The notes: generated by a model not told the origin, from the letters alone. DNA of 15,667 nt from an uncultured Lachnospiraceae bacterium (GCA_910580015.1 CAJTVT010000054.1:1-15667), one strand, 5' to 3'; counted from the first letter of the stretch, positions 1 through 7,418 are shown. Made by a program: numbers and translations.

Positions 1-53
1 ACCCGTGTTACCGCCGTGAAAGGGCGATGTCTTAACCGCTTGACCAAGGAGCC
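1..53 (-). tRNA. tRNA-Glu (UUC), 5' portion, cut by the window edge
   Basis: Read on the minus strand, the sequence begins GGCTCCTTGGTCAAGCGGTT, which is the acceptor strand and D-arm typical of tRNA-Glu. A 5-bp anticodon stem (23-27 with 11-15, one G-U pair) encloses the loop CTTTCAC, whose anticodon TTC lies at 18-20. The gene runs off the left end within the T-arm, so the 3' acceptor strand and any following tRNAs are not visible. The acceptor start at 53 is set by the conserved GGCTCCT. It may be the first gene of a tRNA array, since a promoter lies just upstream at 112-140. Confidence 0.93.
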
Positions 54-111
54 TCTCTTACTACTGCTACAGCTTCTCTATGCTTATTTCCACTGCATCA
101 GCAACGCATTA

Positions 112-140
112 ATATTAGCACAAGTTTTTCCAAATTGCAA
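112..140 (-). promoter_or_regulatory. Sigma-70-type promoter for tRNA-Glu
   Basis: On the minus strand there is a -35 TTGCAA (135-140), a 17-bp spacer and a -10 TAATAT (112-117). Transcription would start near 105 and leave a leader of about 50 nt before the tRNA at 53. Immediately behind the -35, the minus strand carries three A-tracts (145-151, 154-160, 165-170) spaced about one helical turn apart, a pattern typical of an UP element on strong stable-RNA promoters. The assignment to the tRNA is inferred from position. Confidence 0.7.
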
Positions 141-168
141 GCTCTTTTTTTCATTTTTTTATGATTTT

Positions 169-210
169 TTATATAAGCTGCCCGATATGCCAATCGGACA
201 GCTTATATAA
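169..210 (-). other. Strong hairpin between the acidic-protein gene and the tRNA promoter
   Basis: Arms 169-186 and 193-210 pair around a 6-nt loop (187-192), giving about 18 bp. The only non-Watson-Crick position (181/198) is G-U in a minus-strand transcript but C-A in a plus-strand one, so the structure fits minus-strand RNA, the direction of the gene ending at 301. It is not a classic intrinsic terminator: the minus-strand sequence just after it is A-rich, not U-rich. It may still mark the transcript end or block read-through into the tRNA. Confidence 0.55.
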
Positions 211-222
211 AGCGCTACACAC

Positions 223-352
223 CATTAAAACTCTATCATTTCAGACAATTGATATTACAAAATTCCGTCTCTGTGATGCCATTATATCATTACAACTCTA
301 TCATTTCAGGCAATTGATATTACAAAATCCCGTCTCTGTGATGCCATTATAT
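223..352 (-). repeat. 65-bp tandem duplication of the 3' end of the acidic-protein gene
   Basis: Positions 223-287 and 288-352 are adjacent direct copies with a period of exactly 65 bp. They differ at only three places (228/293, 245/310, 264/329). The right copy encodes the last C-terminal residues and TGA stop of the gene at 301-1317. The left copy repeats those codons and the stop but lies downstream of the working stop. Because 65 is not a multiple of three, the extra copy is out of frame and now acts as 3' untranslated sequence. Confidence 0.9.
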
Positions 353-1317
353 ACATACTCAACATAAAGCCATTTCTCATCATCTTCTTCCGTATAATAT
401 CCATAACAACGAACCTGGGTATCTTTATCCAATATGGTAAGTACATTACTATCTTCCCCTGCCCCAGAACGAACTTCTATTTTCTTTTCACTTTCATAGG
501 TACCTGCAAATGTATTATCCTTGGATTCTGCATAATCTACCTTTTGAAAGTTGGTTTTTTTACCATTTTTAAAATCCTCTCTGAATACTTCCTCTGTTTC
601 TGTCTCCTCATTGGAACCTGCACTGTCCTGCTCCTCTTCATCTGTATCATTATTTCCATATAATTCTGGGTCAGGCAGTTCCATATCACAAACGGTAAAT
701 GGATTTGCAGGAATATCTATATCCTCTGGATCGTCTGTTCCTTCAAAAGCATTTTTCTCCCTGCCTGGCTCTACGATGTCATCCGCGTCATCTGTATTTA
801 CCCGCTCAAACACCTCTTCTACCTCTTCCCAGTCAGTGTCGTCGTCCTCGTCATCTTCATCTACCCAATCAAAGTCCTCCTCCATTTCTTCTGTATCATC
901 CCAGTCAATATCTTCTTCTATATCTTCCCAATCAACGTCGCTCTCCACATCTTCTGTATTTTTCCAGTCAACGTCTTCCTCGTCTTCCTCTATTTCTTCT
1001 GCATCTTCCTGGTCAAAGTCCTCCTCCATTTCTTCTGTATCATCCCAGTCAATATCTTCTTCTATATCTTCCCAATCAACGTCATCCTCTGCATCTTCCT
1101 GATCAAATTCCTCTTCTTCCTCATCTGCATTTTCCCAGTCGATATCGTCTTTCATATCTCCCCAACCAGAATCATCCACCTCTGCATTGTCATCCATTTC
1201 TTCCATCACGCATACCACTGACGATTCTTCCTCTATCCCTGCCGCTGAAACAGGTACTGTCGTCGTCCCTATTAAAGCCACTGACAATAAAAACGCTGTA
1301 ACTTTTCTAAATTTCAT
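301..1317 (-). CDS. Secreted highly acidic Trp-Asp repeat protein with C-terminal SH3b-like domain
   Basis: This is a 338-residue protein of unknown function. The start at 1317 is chosen over longer readings because AAAGGAG sits 7 nt upstream and the new N-terminus is a clean signal peptide (MKFRK, a hydrophobic core, then PVSA before residue 26). Residues about 30-225 are dominated by Asp and Glu, with nine tryptophans in a recurring D-[IVFT]-D-W-[ED]-[DE] setting, so the mature protein must be very acidic. Residues about 272-338 resemble a bacterial SH3 domain: a V-R-S-G-x-G motif followed by N-V-L-T-I-L, then K-W-L-Y-V and a terminal G-F-C-N-I-N. SH3b domains often bind the cell wall, so surface retention is plausible. 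The acidic part could bind cations or basic partners, but that is inference. The gene has its own candidate promoter and follows the nan operon terminator, so a link with sialic acid use is not shown. Confidence 0.85.
   Translation of the reverse strand: MKFRKVTAFLLSVALIGTTTVPVSAAGIEEESSVVCVMEEMDDNAEVDDSGWGDMKDDIDWENADEEEEEFDQEDAEDDVDWEDIEEDIDWDDTEEMEEDFDQEDAEEIEEDEEDVDWKNTEDVESDVDWEDIEEDIDWDDTEEMEEDFDWVDEDDEDDDTDWEEVEEVFERVNTDDADDIVEPGREKNAFEGTDDPEDIDIPANPFTVCDMELPDPELYGNNDTDEEEQDSAGSNEETETEEVFREDFKNGKKTNFQKVDYAESKDNTFAGTYESEKKIEVRSGAGEDSNVLTILDKDTQVRCYGYYTEEDDEKWLYVEYVYNGITETGFCNINCLK
869..1083 (-). repeat. Intragenic direct repeat in the acidic region
   Basis: A 71-bp sequence at 869-939 recurs without a difference at 1013-1083, 144 bp (48 codons) away and in the same frame. 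It encodes part of the Trp-Asp repeat region (DVDWEDIEED, IDWDDTEEMEED). The flanking 30-40 bp on each side are also similar but diverged. Perfect identity at the DNA level points to recent duplication or gene conversion and makes length variation between strains likely. Confidence 0.88.
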
Positions 1318-1433
1318 AATAATTCTCCTTTCATCCGTTTGAAAACTTGTGCTGCAACCACTACAATTACCTGAATCCCATAACGAACAGATTATCCATT
1401 CCCTAATAAATTCATTTAATAAGAGCCTTCTCA

Positions 1434-1461
1434 ATCATATTTTGTTGCATTAATGTTCCAA
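1434..1461 (-). promoter_or_regulatory. Candidate promoter of the acidic-protein gene
   Basis: On the minus strand a TTGGAA (1456-1461) is followed after 16 bp by TATGAT (1434-1439). This predicts a start near 1427 and a leader of about 110 nt before the ATG at 1317. It lies downstream of the nagA terminator, which is where an independent promoter is needed. The -35 matches consensus at only four of six positions. Confidence 0.4.
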
Positions 1462-1496
1462 ATTTTGTAAAAATTTTTTTCAAATCCCTTACCAAC

Positions 1497-1529
1497 AAAA
1501 AAAGCCTGCAAACACGAACGTTCACAGAC
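1497..1529 (-). terminator. Rho-independent terminator of the nan operon (after nagA)
   Basis: On the minus strand, 28 nt past the nagA stop, arms 1520-1529 and 1504-1513 form a 10-bp stem (with G-U pairs) around a 6-nt loop, followed directly by seven T residues (1497-1503). This is a standard intrinsic terminator and separates nagA from the acidic-protein gene. Confidence 0.85.
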
Positions 1530-1556
1530 CTTCTAAAAATTTCTTTCCTATTCAAC

Positions 1557-2720
1557 TCAATTGTTTGGGCTTACTAAAACTCCATTTTTAAATACCATTT
1601 TTCGTTCCAGATCCTGATCCAGCAATACCATATCTGCTTTTTTGCCAGGAGCAATAGAACCATAATTTTCAAACTCGCCCAACGCTTTCGCAGGGTTCAT
1701 TGTAGCACAAGCGACAGCGATCTCCAAAGGGATTCCCATCTTTTTTACTGCTATTTTCATACAATCCATCAAATTCGTAACAGAACCTGCCAATGCCCCA
1801 TTGGAAACAAGAACAGCACGATTTCCTGCAACTCCTACTTCCAATCCTCCCAACTGATAACGCCCATCTGGCATACCTGTTGCTCGCATACTATCACTAA
1901 TTAGAATGATACGCTCTTTCCCAATCATTTTAAAAGTGGCTCGAACAACGGAAGGGTGTATGTGTACACCATCGCAAATTAATTCTGCGTTTACACAGGG
2001 ACTGTCTGATACCGCGCCCACAACTCCGGGCGCTCGATGAGTAAACGCTGGCATTGCATTGTACAGATGAACCGCGTGGTTTGCCCCAGCAGCAAAGGCC
2101 GCCATGGCAGTATCGTAATCGGCATTTGTATGAGCAAGCGAAAAATTCACACATTGTTTCAACTCTCTAATCAGTTGCAACGCATTTTTGTTTCTCTCTG
2201 GAGCAATGCCAATAAATTTCACCAATCCTTGAGAAGACTTCAAAAACTGCCTGCAAAGCTCCCCATCACAAGATATAATATTTCTATGATCCTGAGCTCC
2301 CTTTTTTTCTTCACTGATAAAAGGACCTTCCATATTAATCCCCAGCAAATCTGCTGCAATCGTATTCTTATCCTCTGCCGTATTTTTATAAGCAGCAGCC
2401 ACCGATAAAATGTGTGTGAGTTCTTCAACAGGCAATGTCATTGTAGCAGGGCAAATTCCTGTTACTCCCACAGACGCCTCATATTTTGCAATCTCCATAA
2501 GGGATTCCCTTGTTCCATCGCAAATGTCAAAGCCTTTACATCCATGAAAATGAATGTCAATCAAACCAGGAATCGCATAACACCCTTGCCCATCAATCAC
2601 TTCTTCATCTGCTGATAGCCTGTTCTCTGTCTGTTCCACAAATCGTCCGTCCCCTATCCAAATCTCGCCTTCCTGAAATACCTTTTCCTCTGTATAAACT
2701 TTTACATTTTTAATGATCAT
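1557..2720 (-). CDS. nagA: N-acetylglucosamine-6-phosphate deacetylase
   Basis: NagA removes the acetyl group from GlcNAc-6-P to give glucosamine-6-P and acetate in the cytoplasm, the last step of the pathway encoded here. The 387-residue protein has the amidohydrolase fold signatures in order: H-F-H at 57-59 after PGLID, metal-binding Glu131 in M-E-G-P-F, His197 in LAHTNA, His218 in VHLYNAM, His253 in DGVHIH, and catalytic Asp276 in LISDSM. Length and order fit the NagA family. GGAAGGAG lies 9 nt upstream of the ATG. It is the last gene of the operon, 75 bp after nanK, and is followed by a terminator. NagB, which acts next, is not in the window. The family assignment is secure. Confidence 0.96.
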   Translation of the reverse strand: MIIKNVKVYTEEKVFQEGEIWIGDGRFVEQTENRLSADEEVIDGQGCYAIPGLIDIHFHGCKGFDICDGTRESLMEIAKYEASVGVTGICPATMTLPVEELTHILSVAAAYKNTAEDKNTIAADLLGINMEGPFISEEKKGAQDHRNIISCDGELCRQFLKSSQGLVKFIGIAPERNKNALQLIRELKQCVNFSLAHTNADYDTAMAAFAAGANHAVHLYNAMPAFTHRAPGVVGAVSDSPCVNAELICDGVHIHPSVVRATFKMIGKERIILISDSMRATGMPDGRYQLGGLEVGVAGNRAVLVSNGALAGSVTNLMDCMKIAVKKMGIPLEIAVACATMNPAKALGEFENYGSIAPGKKADMVLLDQDLERKMVFKNGVLVSPNN

Positions 2721-2795
2721 CTTTTCCTACTCCTTCCAATGCCTGTTTCGCAAAATCAGGATGCGCTTTTCCCGCTGCTGTTGAAGAATAACAAG

Positions 2796-3716
2796 TTACT
2801 GTTCCATACACTGTTGCTGAAAATGATAAAAAGCCCCCAGCATCCCAGCATCATTTCCATGTCTCGCAAAGGCAAGTCTTGTGTGGCGTGCAATTTCTGG
2901 TATCAGATATTTGGAAATAGAAGCCTCAATTTTTTCCTTGAGATAATCTTTCTGTGTCATGATTCCTCCGCCCAAAACTACAATCTCTGGATTAAGTACA
3001 TAACAAATATTGGCTATTCCTTGCCCAAGCACATCCGCCATCTCATTGATGGCACGATTACATATTGGATCCCCTTGTTTTGCTGCATCAAAAATACGAT
3101 AACCATTCCAGATTCTCTCTGGTTCCTTCTTCCATTCCGATACATTTCGGATAAGACTCTTCGCTGCGCCAAGGGTTTGAAACTCTCCCTTTGACATCAT
3201 CATATAACCAACCTCACAGGCACTACCACTGATTCCCCGATAAATTTTGCCATCTATCAGAATACTTCCGCCAATGCCTGTCCCAACTGTAAGCATAAGA
3301 GAAATTCGACTCCCTGCTGCTGCACCATCATAATATTCCGCAAGCCCAGCACAATTGACATCATTTTCCACCTCGCAAGGAATCTGAAACTTATCCTCTA
3401 ATGTCTTCTTGTATTCTGTTCCTGTATAATTCGGGATCAATGGCGCAGCATGTGTGATCGTACCTGTTTTCGTATCTACAATTCCTGCTGTTGAAATGCA
3501 AATGCCACAGATCTTTTGCTGCGTCAAAATCTGCTGAATAAGCGTCTGCACTTTTAACAGAATCGCTGGTCCTCCTTTCTGTGCCTCTGTATTGACAACA
3601 TTTTTGCTGAGAATTTTCCCATCCTCCCGTATCACACCATATTTTATTGCCGTTCCCCCTACATCAATGCTTACATACTGTTTGTTCTCTGTCCTCTGCC
3701 TGTCTTTCCCTATCAT
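2796..3716 (-). CDS. nanK: ROK-family kinase, probable N-acetylmannosamine kinase
   Basis: The likely role is ATP-dependent phosphorylation of ManNAc to ManNAc-6-P, between NanA and NanE. The 306-residue protein shows the ROK features: phosphate loop DVGGTAIKYG (18-27), catalytic Asp119 within E-N-D-V-N-C-A, the G-T-G-I-G-G loop (145-150) and N-P-E-I-V-V-L-G-G-G (242-251). It lacks the usual zinc-binding cysteine cluster of many ROK proteins. The matching stretch reads GSACEVGYMMMSKGEFQTLG, as in a zinc-free subgroup. Substrate is inferred from context, since ROK kinases also act on glucose, allose and other sugars. Its ATG is 6 bp after the yhcH stop, with a GGGAG 12 nt upstream inside yhcH, so translation may be coupled. 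Confidence 0.88.
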   Translation of the reverse strand: MIGKDRQRTENKQYVSIDVGGTAIKYGVIREDGKILSKNVVNTEAQKGGPAILLKVQTLIQQILTQQKICGICISTAGIVDTKTGTITHAAPLIPNYTGTEYKKTLEDKFQIPCEVENDVNCAGLAEYYDGAAAGSRISLMLTVGTGIGGSILIDGKIYRGISGSACEVGYMMMSKGEFQTLGAAKSLIRNVSEWKKEPERIWNGYRIFDAAKQGDPICNRAINEMADVLGQGIANICYVLNPEIVVLGGGIMTQKDYLKEKIEASISKYLIPEIARHTRLAFARHGNDAGMLGAFYHFQQQCMEQ

Positions 3717-3722
3717 TTATCA

Positions 3723-4190
3723 TCACTGCTCCCGCCATCTTGATATGCACACTTTAAAAATCGCTTTTTTCACCAACTCTGGTTCTCCTGCTGCAACCGC
3801 TGTACGATGTGCATCCTTTGGATAACATACAAGAAAATCTCCAGGGTTTAATACCACCATACTATTCTTTTCCCCCTCCATAGACTGAAAATCATCTTCT
3901 GGTTTATACGCCTTTAACCGCATGTTATCAATAAAATTTATATCAATCTGCTCCTGTCCTTTCAACATCACATGTACATCCAAATATTTTTTATGCGCTT
4001 CCCAAAAACGATTCTCTGGGGTTGTGGTGGTATATTCCACAATATTTACGAACAGTCTATCACCGTCAATTTCGTATCTGCCCTGCTCATAGGAATTTAA
4101 ATCATTATTACAGGCATATCGGAAACACTCTTTGACTCCTTCCTCCAAAAATGAAAATTCACCCAAATGTTTCATGCTTCCAAAAATCAT
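3723..4190 (-). CDS. nanQ: YhcH/NanQ family cupin-like protein (DUF386), probable sialic acid anomerase
   Basis: The protein has 155 residues, the usual size for YhcH/TabA/YiaL proteins. Likely metal ligands are visible in E-A-H-K-K-Y-L-D-V-H (Glu64, His66, Asp71, His73) and in the later P-G-D-F-x-V-C-Y-P-K-D-A-H (His128), giving a cupin-type metal site. E. coli YhcH/NanQ has been described as an anomerase that supplies the aldolase NanA with open-chain Neu5Ac. The same cytoplasmic role is inferred here from the operon. GGAG lies 7 nt before the ATG. The gene starts 13 bp after the symporter stop and ends 6 bp before nanK, so it is deep in the operon. Confidence 0.9.
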   Translation of the reverse strand: MIFGSMKHLGEFSFLEEGVKECFRYACNNDLNSYEQGRYEIDGDRLFVNIVEYTTTTPENRFWEAHKKYLDVHVMLKGQEQIDINFIDNMRLKAYKPEDDFQSMEGEKNSMVVLNPGDFLVCYPKDAHRTAVAAGEPELVKKAIFKVCISRWREQ

Positions 4191-4203
4191 AACTTTTCTC
4201 CTT

Positions 4204-5709
4204 TTATTCTCTGTAAATCGTTGTATTTGGATCAGGAGCTTTCGTATCTTGCTTTATCCTCCTCCAAAAAATGCTTGCAGGAATCCCAACCGCCAATGAC
4301 ACTACAATGGAAATAATGGAATAAGACCAAATAGATATCTCATCAGCCGGAATAAAATACTTGATACCAACCATCACTGTCGTTGCTGCAAGAAACGCGG
4401 CTACTGCGCCAAAGGTATTTGCCGTTTTTGTAAATGCACCAAGAATAAATATTCCAATTAAAATGCCAAGCACTAGCCCCATAAATCCGTTAAACCATTC
4501 ATATGCTGATTTTACTCCACCATTTGCAAGTGCCATTGAAACACCAATGGAAAATACACCAACTGCCAGTGACACATACTGCCCAATCTTCGTCTGCTTT
4601 TCAAAACTTAACTCCTTCTTACTAAGACGTGCCTGAATATCCAGTGTCCAGCTTGAAGCCACAGAATTTAATCCCGTGGACAACGTAGACTGTGAAGCTG
4701 CATAGATGGCTGCAAGAAGGATCCCTGTGATACCCACTGGTAACTCAAATGCTATATAGGAAGCAAAGATCTGATCCTGCGCTGCTGCTGGAGGTAAATC
4801 ATTCTGCTGATAGAATACATAAAGTCCAGTACCAATTAAATAGAATACAGTTGCAATAAAAATGGACAACGCCCCATTCGTCAGCATCATTTTATTCAGC
4901 TTCTTCGTATCTGTAGTTGTGGTGAAACGCTGTACGATATCCTGGCTTGAAACATAAGAACCCATGGTATTAAATCCGGCCCCTACAATCAAAATAAAGA
5001 CACTGTCCTTGAAAATATTGGGGTTAAATATCGGCTGATCTGGCGCCAAAAATTTTCCTTGCTGAGTAAAGGCCCCAAATACTGCACCGATACCGCCATC
5101 AATATGAACAAGCAAAAATATCAATGCAAAGGTCACTCCTATCAATAGCACTGAACCTTGAATAAAATCCGTCCAAAGTACAGATTTCAGTCCTCCTGTA
5201 TACGAATAAATAATGGCAATCACACCCATGATTAAGATCAGTAGGTCCACGCTAATTCCAGTGAGACTTCCAAGGACCATGCAGGGAAGATACATGATAA
5301 TGGACATTCTTCCCACTTGGTAGATGATAAACATCACTGCTCCCAGTACCCGAAGACCTTTGCTTCCAAATCTTAATTCTAAATAATGATACGCAGTATC
5401 AATATCTAATTTGCTGTAAATGGGAAGAAAAAACCGGATTGTAATTGGTATCGCCAAAAGCATTCCGAGCTGTGCAAACCACATAATCCATGTGCCTGCA
5501 TAAGAATTTCCCGCTAGAGACAAGAATGAAATCGGACTCAGCAACGTGGCAAATATAGACACAGAAGTGACCCACCAGGGAATCGTTCCATCCCCCTTAA
5601 AATACTCTTTGCCCTTCATATCTTTCTTTGCAAAATGAAGACCCGCAAACAACACTCCTGCCAGATATACGATCAGAATAACCAGATCGATCATCGTAAA
5701 GCCCTGCAT
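4204..5709 (-). CDS. Sodium:solute symporter (SSS family), probable sialic acid transporter
   Basis: This 501-residue membrane protein has about 13 predicted transmembrane helices, the number expected for SSS proteins of the LeuT fold. Diagnostic stretches are the first helices (6-26 and about 45-65, with SIFATLLSPISFLSLAGNSY), the SSS motif Y-T-G-G-L-K-S-V-L-W-T-D-F-I-Q (170-184), and A-S-Q-S-T-L-S-T-G-L-N-S (338-349). There Ser344/Thr345 sit where the Na2 sodium site is found in characterised members. Position between nanA and nanQ makes Neu5Ac the likely substrate, as for SiaT-type SSS transporters. The sequence alone cannot exclude another sialic acid form. AAAGGAGG lies 7 nt before the ATG. 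It is 37 bp downstream of nanA. Confidence 0.92.
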   Translation of the reverse strand: MQGFTMIDLVILIVYLAGVLFAGLHFAKKDMKGKEYFKGDGTIPWWVTSVSIFATLLSPISFLSLAGNSYAGTWIMWFAQLGMLLAIPITIRFFLPIYSKLDIDTAYHYLELRFGSKGLRVLGAVMFIIYQVGRMSIIMYLPCMVLGSLTGISVDLLILIMGVIAIIYSYTGGLKSVLWTDFIQGSVLLIGVTFALIFLLVHIDGGIGAVFGAFTQQGKFLAPDQPIFNPNIFKDSVFILIVGAGFNTMGSYVSSQDIVQRFTTTTDTKKLNKMMLTNGALSIFIATVFYLIGTGLYVFYQQNDLPPAAAQDQIFASYIAFELPVGITGILLAAIYAASQSTLSTGLNSVASSWTLDIQARLSKKELSFEKQTKIGQYVSLAVGVFSIGVSMALANGGVKSAYEWFNGFMGLVLGILIGIFILGAFTKTANTFGAVAAFLAATTVMVGIKYFIPADEISIWSYSIISIVVSLAVGIPASIFWRRIKQDTKAPDPNTTIYRE

Positions 5710-5746
5710 AACTATCCTCCTTTTTTCTTTTATTTCATCATTTCTC

Positions 5747-6664
5747 TCACATATACTTTTCTTTTGCAGAACGTATCATCTGAGCGGCTTCCTCTACAAT
5801 GGGCAAATCCTCGTTAGTCAATCCAGGGAGTGGTTGTCTCACACCTCCAAGATCCAGATTTTCATTAATCTTAAGTATTCCCTTAATCACCCCATACAGA
5901 TTGCCACGTGCCGAACACATTTTATAAATAATTTCGTTGACTGCATATTGAATGTTTCTTGCCTTTTCAAGCCGACCTTCCCTTATAAATTCGTCCATCT
6001 TAAGAAATAACTCTGGCATTGCTCCATAAGTTCCTCCAATGGCACCTTCGGCTCCAATGGCACGACCGCTGATAAACTGTTCATCTGGACCATTGAAAAT
6101 CACATAATCTTCTCCCGCCTGGGCACAAAACATCTGAATATCCTGGACTGGCATGGAAGAATTTTTCACACCAATCACTCTTGGATTCTTTCTCATCTCA
6201 GTAAATAGATTCGAAGTAAGCGCCACCCCAGCAAGCTGCGGAATATTGTAGATCACAAAATCTGTCTGTGGCGCTGCTTCACTGATATCGTTCCAATACT
6301 GAGCGATTGCATATTCAGGCAGTCGAAAATAAATAGGAGGTATCGCTGCAATTGCATCTACTCCAAGACTTTCGGCATGACGGGCAAGCTCCTTACTGTC
6401 TCTAGTATTGTTACAAGCCACATGCGCAATAATCGTTAGTTTTCCCTGTGCAGCTTTCACCACTTGTTCCAAAACCAGTTTCTTGTCCTCCACACTTTGG
6501 TAAATACACTCTCCCGAAGAGCCATTTACATATACCCCCTTCACCCCTTTTTGTATAAAATACTTTGTAAGATCCTGGACTCCCTCTGGATGAATATTTC
6601 CCTCTTTGTCATAACATGCATAAAACGCTGGAATCACACCTTTGTATTTGTCAAGATTTCTCAT
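5747..6664 (-). CDS. nanA: N-acetylneuraminate lyase
   Basis: NanA splits Neu5Ac into N-acetylmannosamine and pyruvate in the cytoplasm. The 305-residue protein is a class I aldolase of the DapA/NanA superfamily with every landmark: G-S-S-G-E at 48-52 (GSTGE in many relatives) for the carboxylate, Tyr139 in V-I-Y-N-I-P, and the Schiff-base Lys167 in V-I-G-V-K-N-S-S. Each lies two residues later than in E. coli NanA. Pathway context separates it from dihydrodipicolinate synthase. AAAGGAG lies 7 nt before the ATG. It is 37 bp after nanE and 37 bp before the symporter gene, all on one strand. Confidence 0.96.
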   Translation of the reverse strand: MRNLDKYKGVIPAFYACYDKEGNIHPEGVQDLTKYFIQKGVKGVYVNGSSGECIYQSVEDKKLVLEQVVKAAQGKLTIIAHVACNNTRDSKELARHAESLGVDAIAAIPPIYFRLPEYAIAQYWNDISEAAPQTDFVIYNIPQLAGVALTSNLFTEMRKNPRVIGVKNSSMPVQDIQMFCAQAGEDYVIFNGPDEQFISGRAIGAEGAIGGTYGAMPELFLKMDEFIREGRLEKARNIQYAVNEIIYKMCSARGNLYGVIKGILKINENLDLGGVRQPLPGLTNEDLPIVEEAAQMIRSAKEKYM

Positions 6665-6701
6665 TATTCTTCTCCTTTTCTATTTGCATTTGGAAAATTT
6701 T

Positions 6702-7391
6702 TTATATAAGGGCATCCGAAAACGTTCTCGTAATAAGTTGTGGTCTTGTGATTGCCGATCCTACAACCACGCTAAAAGCCCCCAATTCTATCACTCGTCT
6801 TGCTTTTTCTGGCGTATTGATATTTCCCTCTGCAATCACTCTGTGTGAAACACCTGCAAGAATCTCCCTTAAAATCCTGAAATCGTCTTCTTCAATCCTG
6901 TCACCTTTACTCTGTGGAGTATAGCCAATCATAGTTGTACCAATAAAATCAAATCCAAGGCTGTCGGCATATACAGCTTCCTCCACAGTGGAACAATCAG
7001 CCATCCAAAGCTGATTTGGATACATTTTTTTCATTTCTCTGAAAAATTCTTTTAATTCAATTCCCCCCGGTCGAAGTGCTTTTGTGGCATCCAGAGCAAT
7101 AATTTCAGGTGCAACTTCCATTAACTCTTCCACTTCCCTGAGTGTTGGCGTAATATAGACCTGGCTGTCCTTATAATCTTTTTTCACAATTCCAATAATT
7201 GGAAGATCTACCATTGACTGAATCTCTTTGATATCTTCTTTCGTATTGGCACGTATTCCATTCGCACCACCCTCTTTAGCAGCCAATGCCATTCTTCCCA
7301 TAATAAAAGAAGAATGTAAAGGTTCCTGAGGCAATGCCTGACAGGACACGATTAATCTTCCACGTAGACTTTCCACTTTTCTATCTTTCAT
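6702..7391 (-). CDS. nanE: N-acetylmannosamine-6-phosphate 2-epimerase
   Basis: NanE converts ManNAc-6-P to GlcNAc-6-P, joining sialic acid breakdown to amino-sugar metabolism. The 229-residue TIM-barrel protein begins with the family signature V-S-C-Q-A-L-P-Q-E-P-L (15-25). It carries the likely catalytic Lys70 in G-I-V-K-K-D-Y, substrate-binding D-A-T-K-A-L-R-P (101-108), M-A-D-C-S-T (130-135) and Glu188 in I-A-E-G-N-I. GGAGG is 4 nt upstream of the ATG. It is the first gene of the operon. The spacer before it (7392-7827) holds a good -10 element, a cre-like site and a motif shared with the sialidase upstream region. Confidence 0.96.
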   Translation of the reverse strand: MKDRKVESLRGRLIVSCQALPQEPLHSSFIMGRMALAAKEGGANGIRANTKEDIKEIQSMVDLPIIGIVKKDYKDSQVYITPTLREVEELMEVAPEIIALDATKALRPGGIELKEFFREMKKMYPNQLWMADCSTVEEAVYADSLGFDFIGTTMIGYTPQSKGDRIEEDDFRILREILAGVSHRVIAEGNINTPEKARRVIELGAFSVVVGSAITRPQLITRTFSDALI

Positions 7392-7400
7392 TATTCCTCC

Positions 7401-7418
7401 TTTTCCAAGTTCACAAAT
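7401..7418 (-). promoter_or_regulatory. 18-nt motif shared with the sialidase upstream region
   Basis: The minus strand reads ATTTGTGAACTTGGAAAA. A version with two differences occurs on the plus strand at 14916-14933, upstream of the sialidase gene. It lies in the nanE leader and touches the ribosome binding site. It may be an operator for a common regulator, but it is not a clear palindrome. Confidence 0.35.

Noticed and set aside
169..210. Intrinsic terminator for the acidic-protein gene
   Set aside because: The stem is strong but neither strand has a U-rich run after it, so it is listed as a hairpin only.
551..1301. Two long plus-strand frames (183 and 200 codons) opposite the acidic-protein gene
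   Set aside because: They are the antisense of Asp/Glu-rich codons, giving Ser-rich or Pro/Leu-rich low-complexity protein. No ribosome binding site was evident, and the minus-strand gene has a signal peptide and SH3b-like domain.
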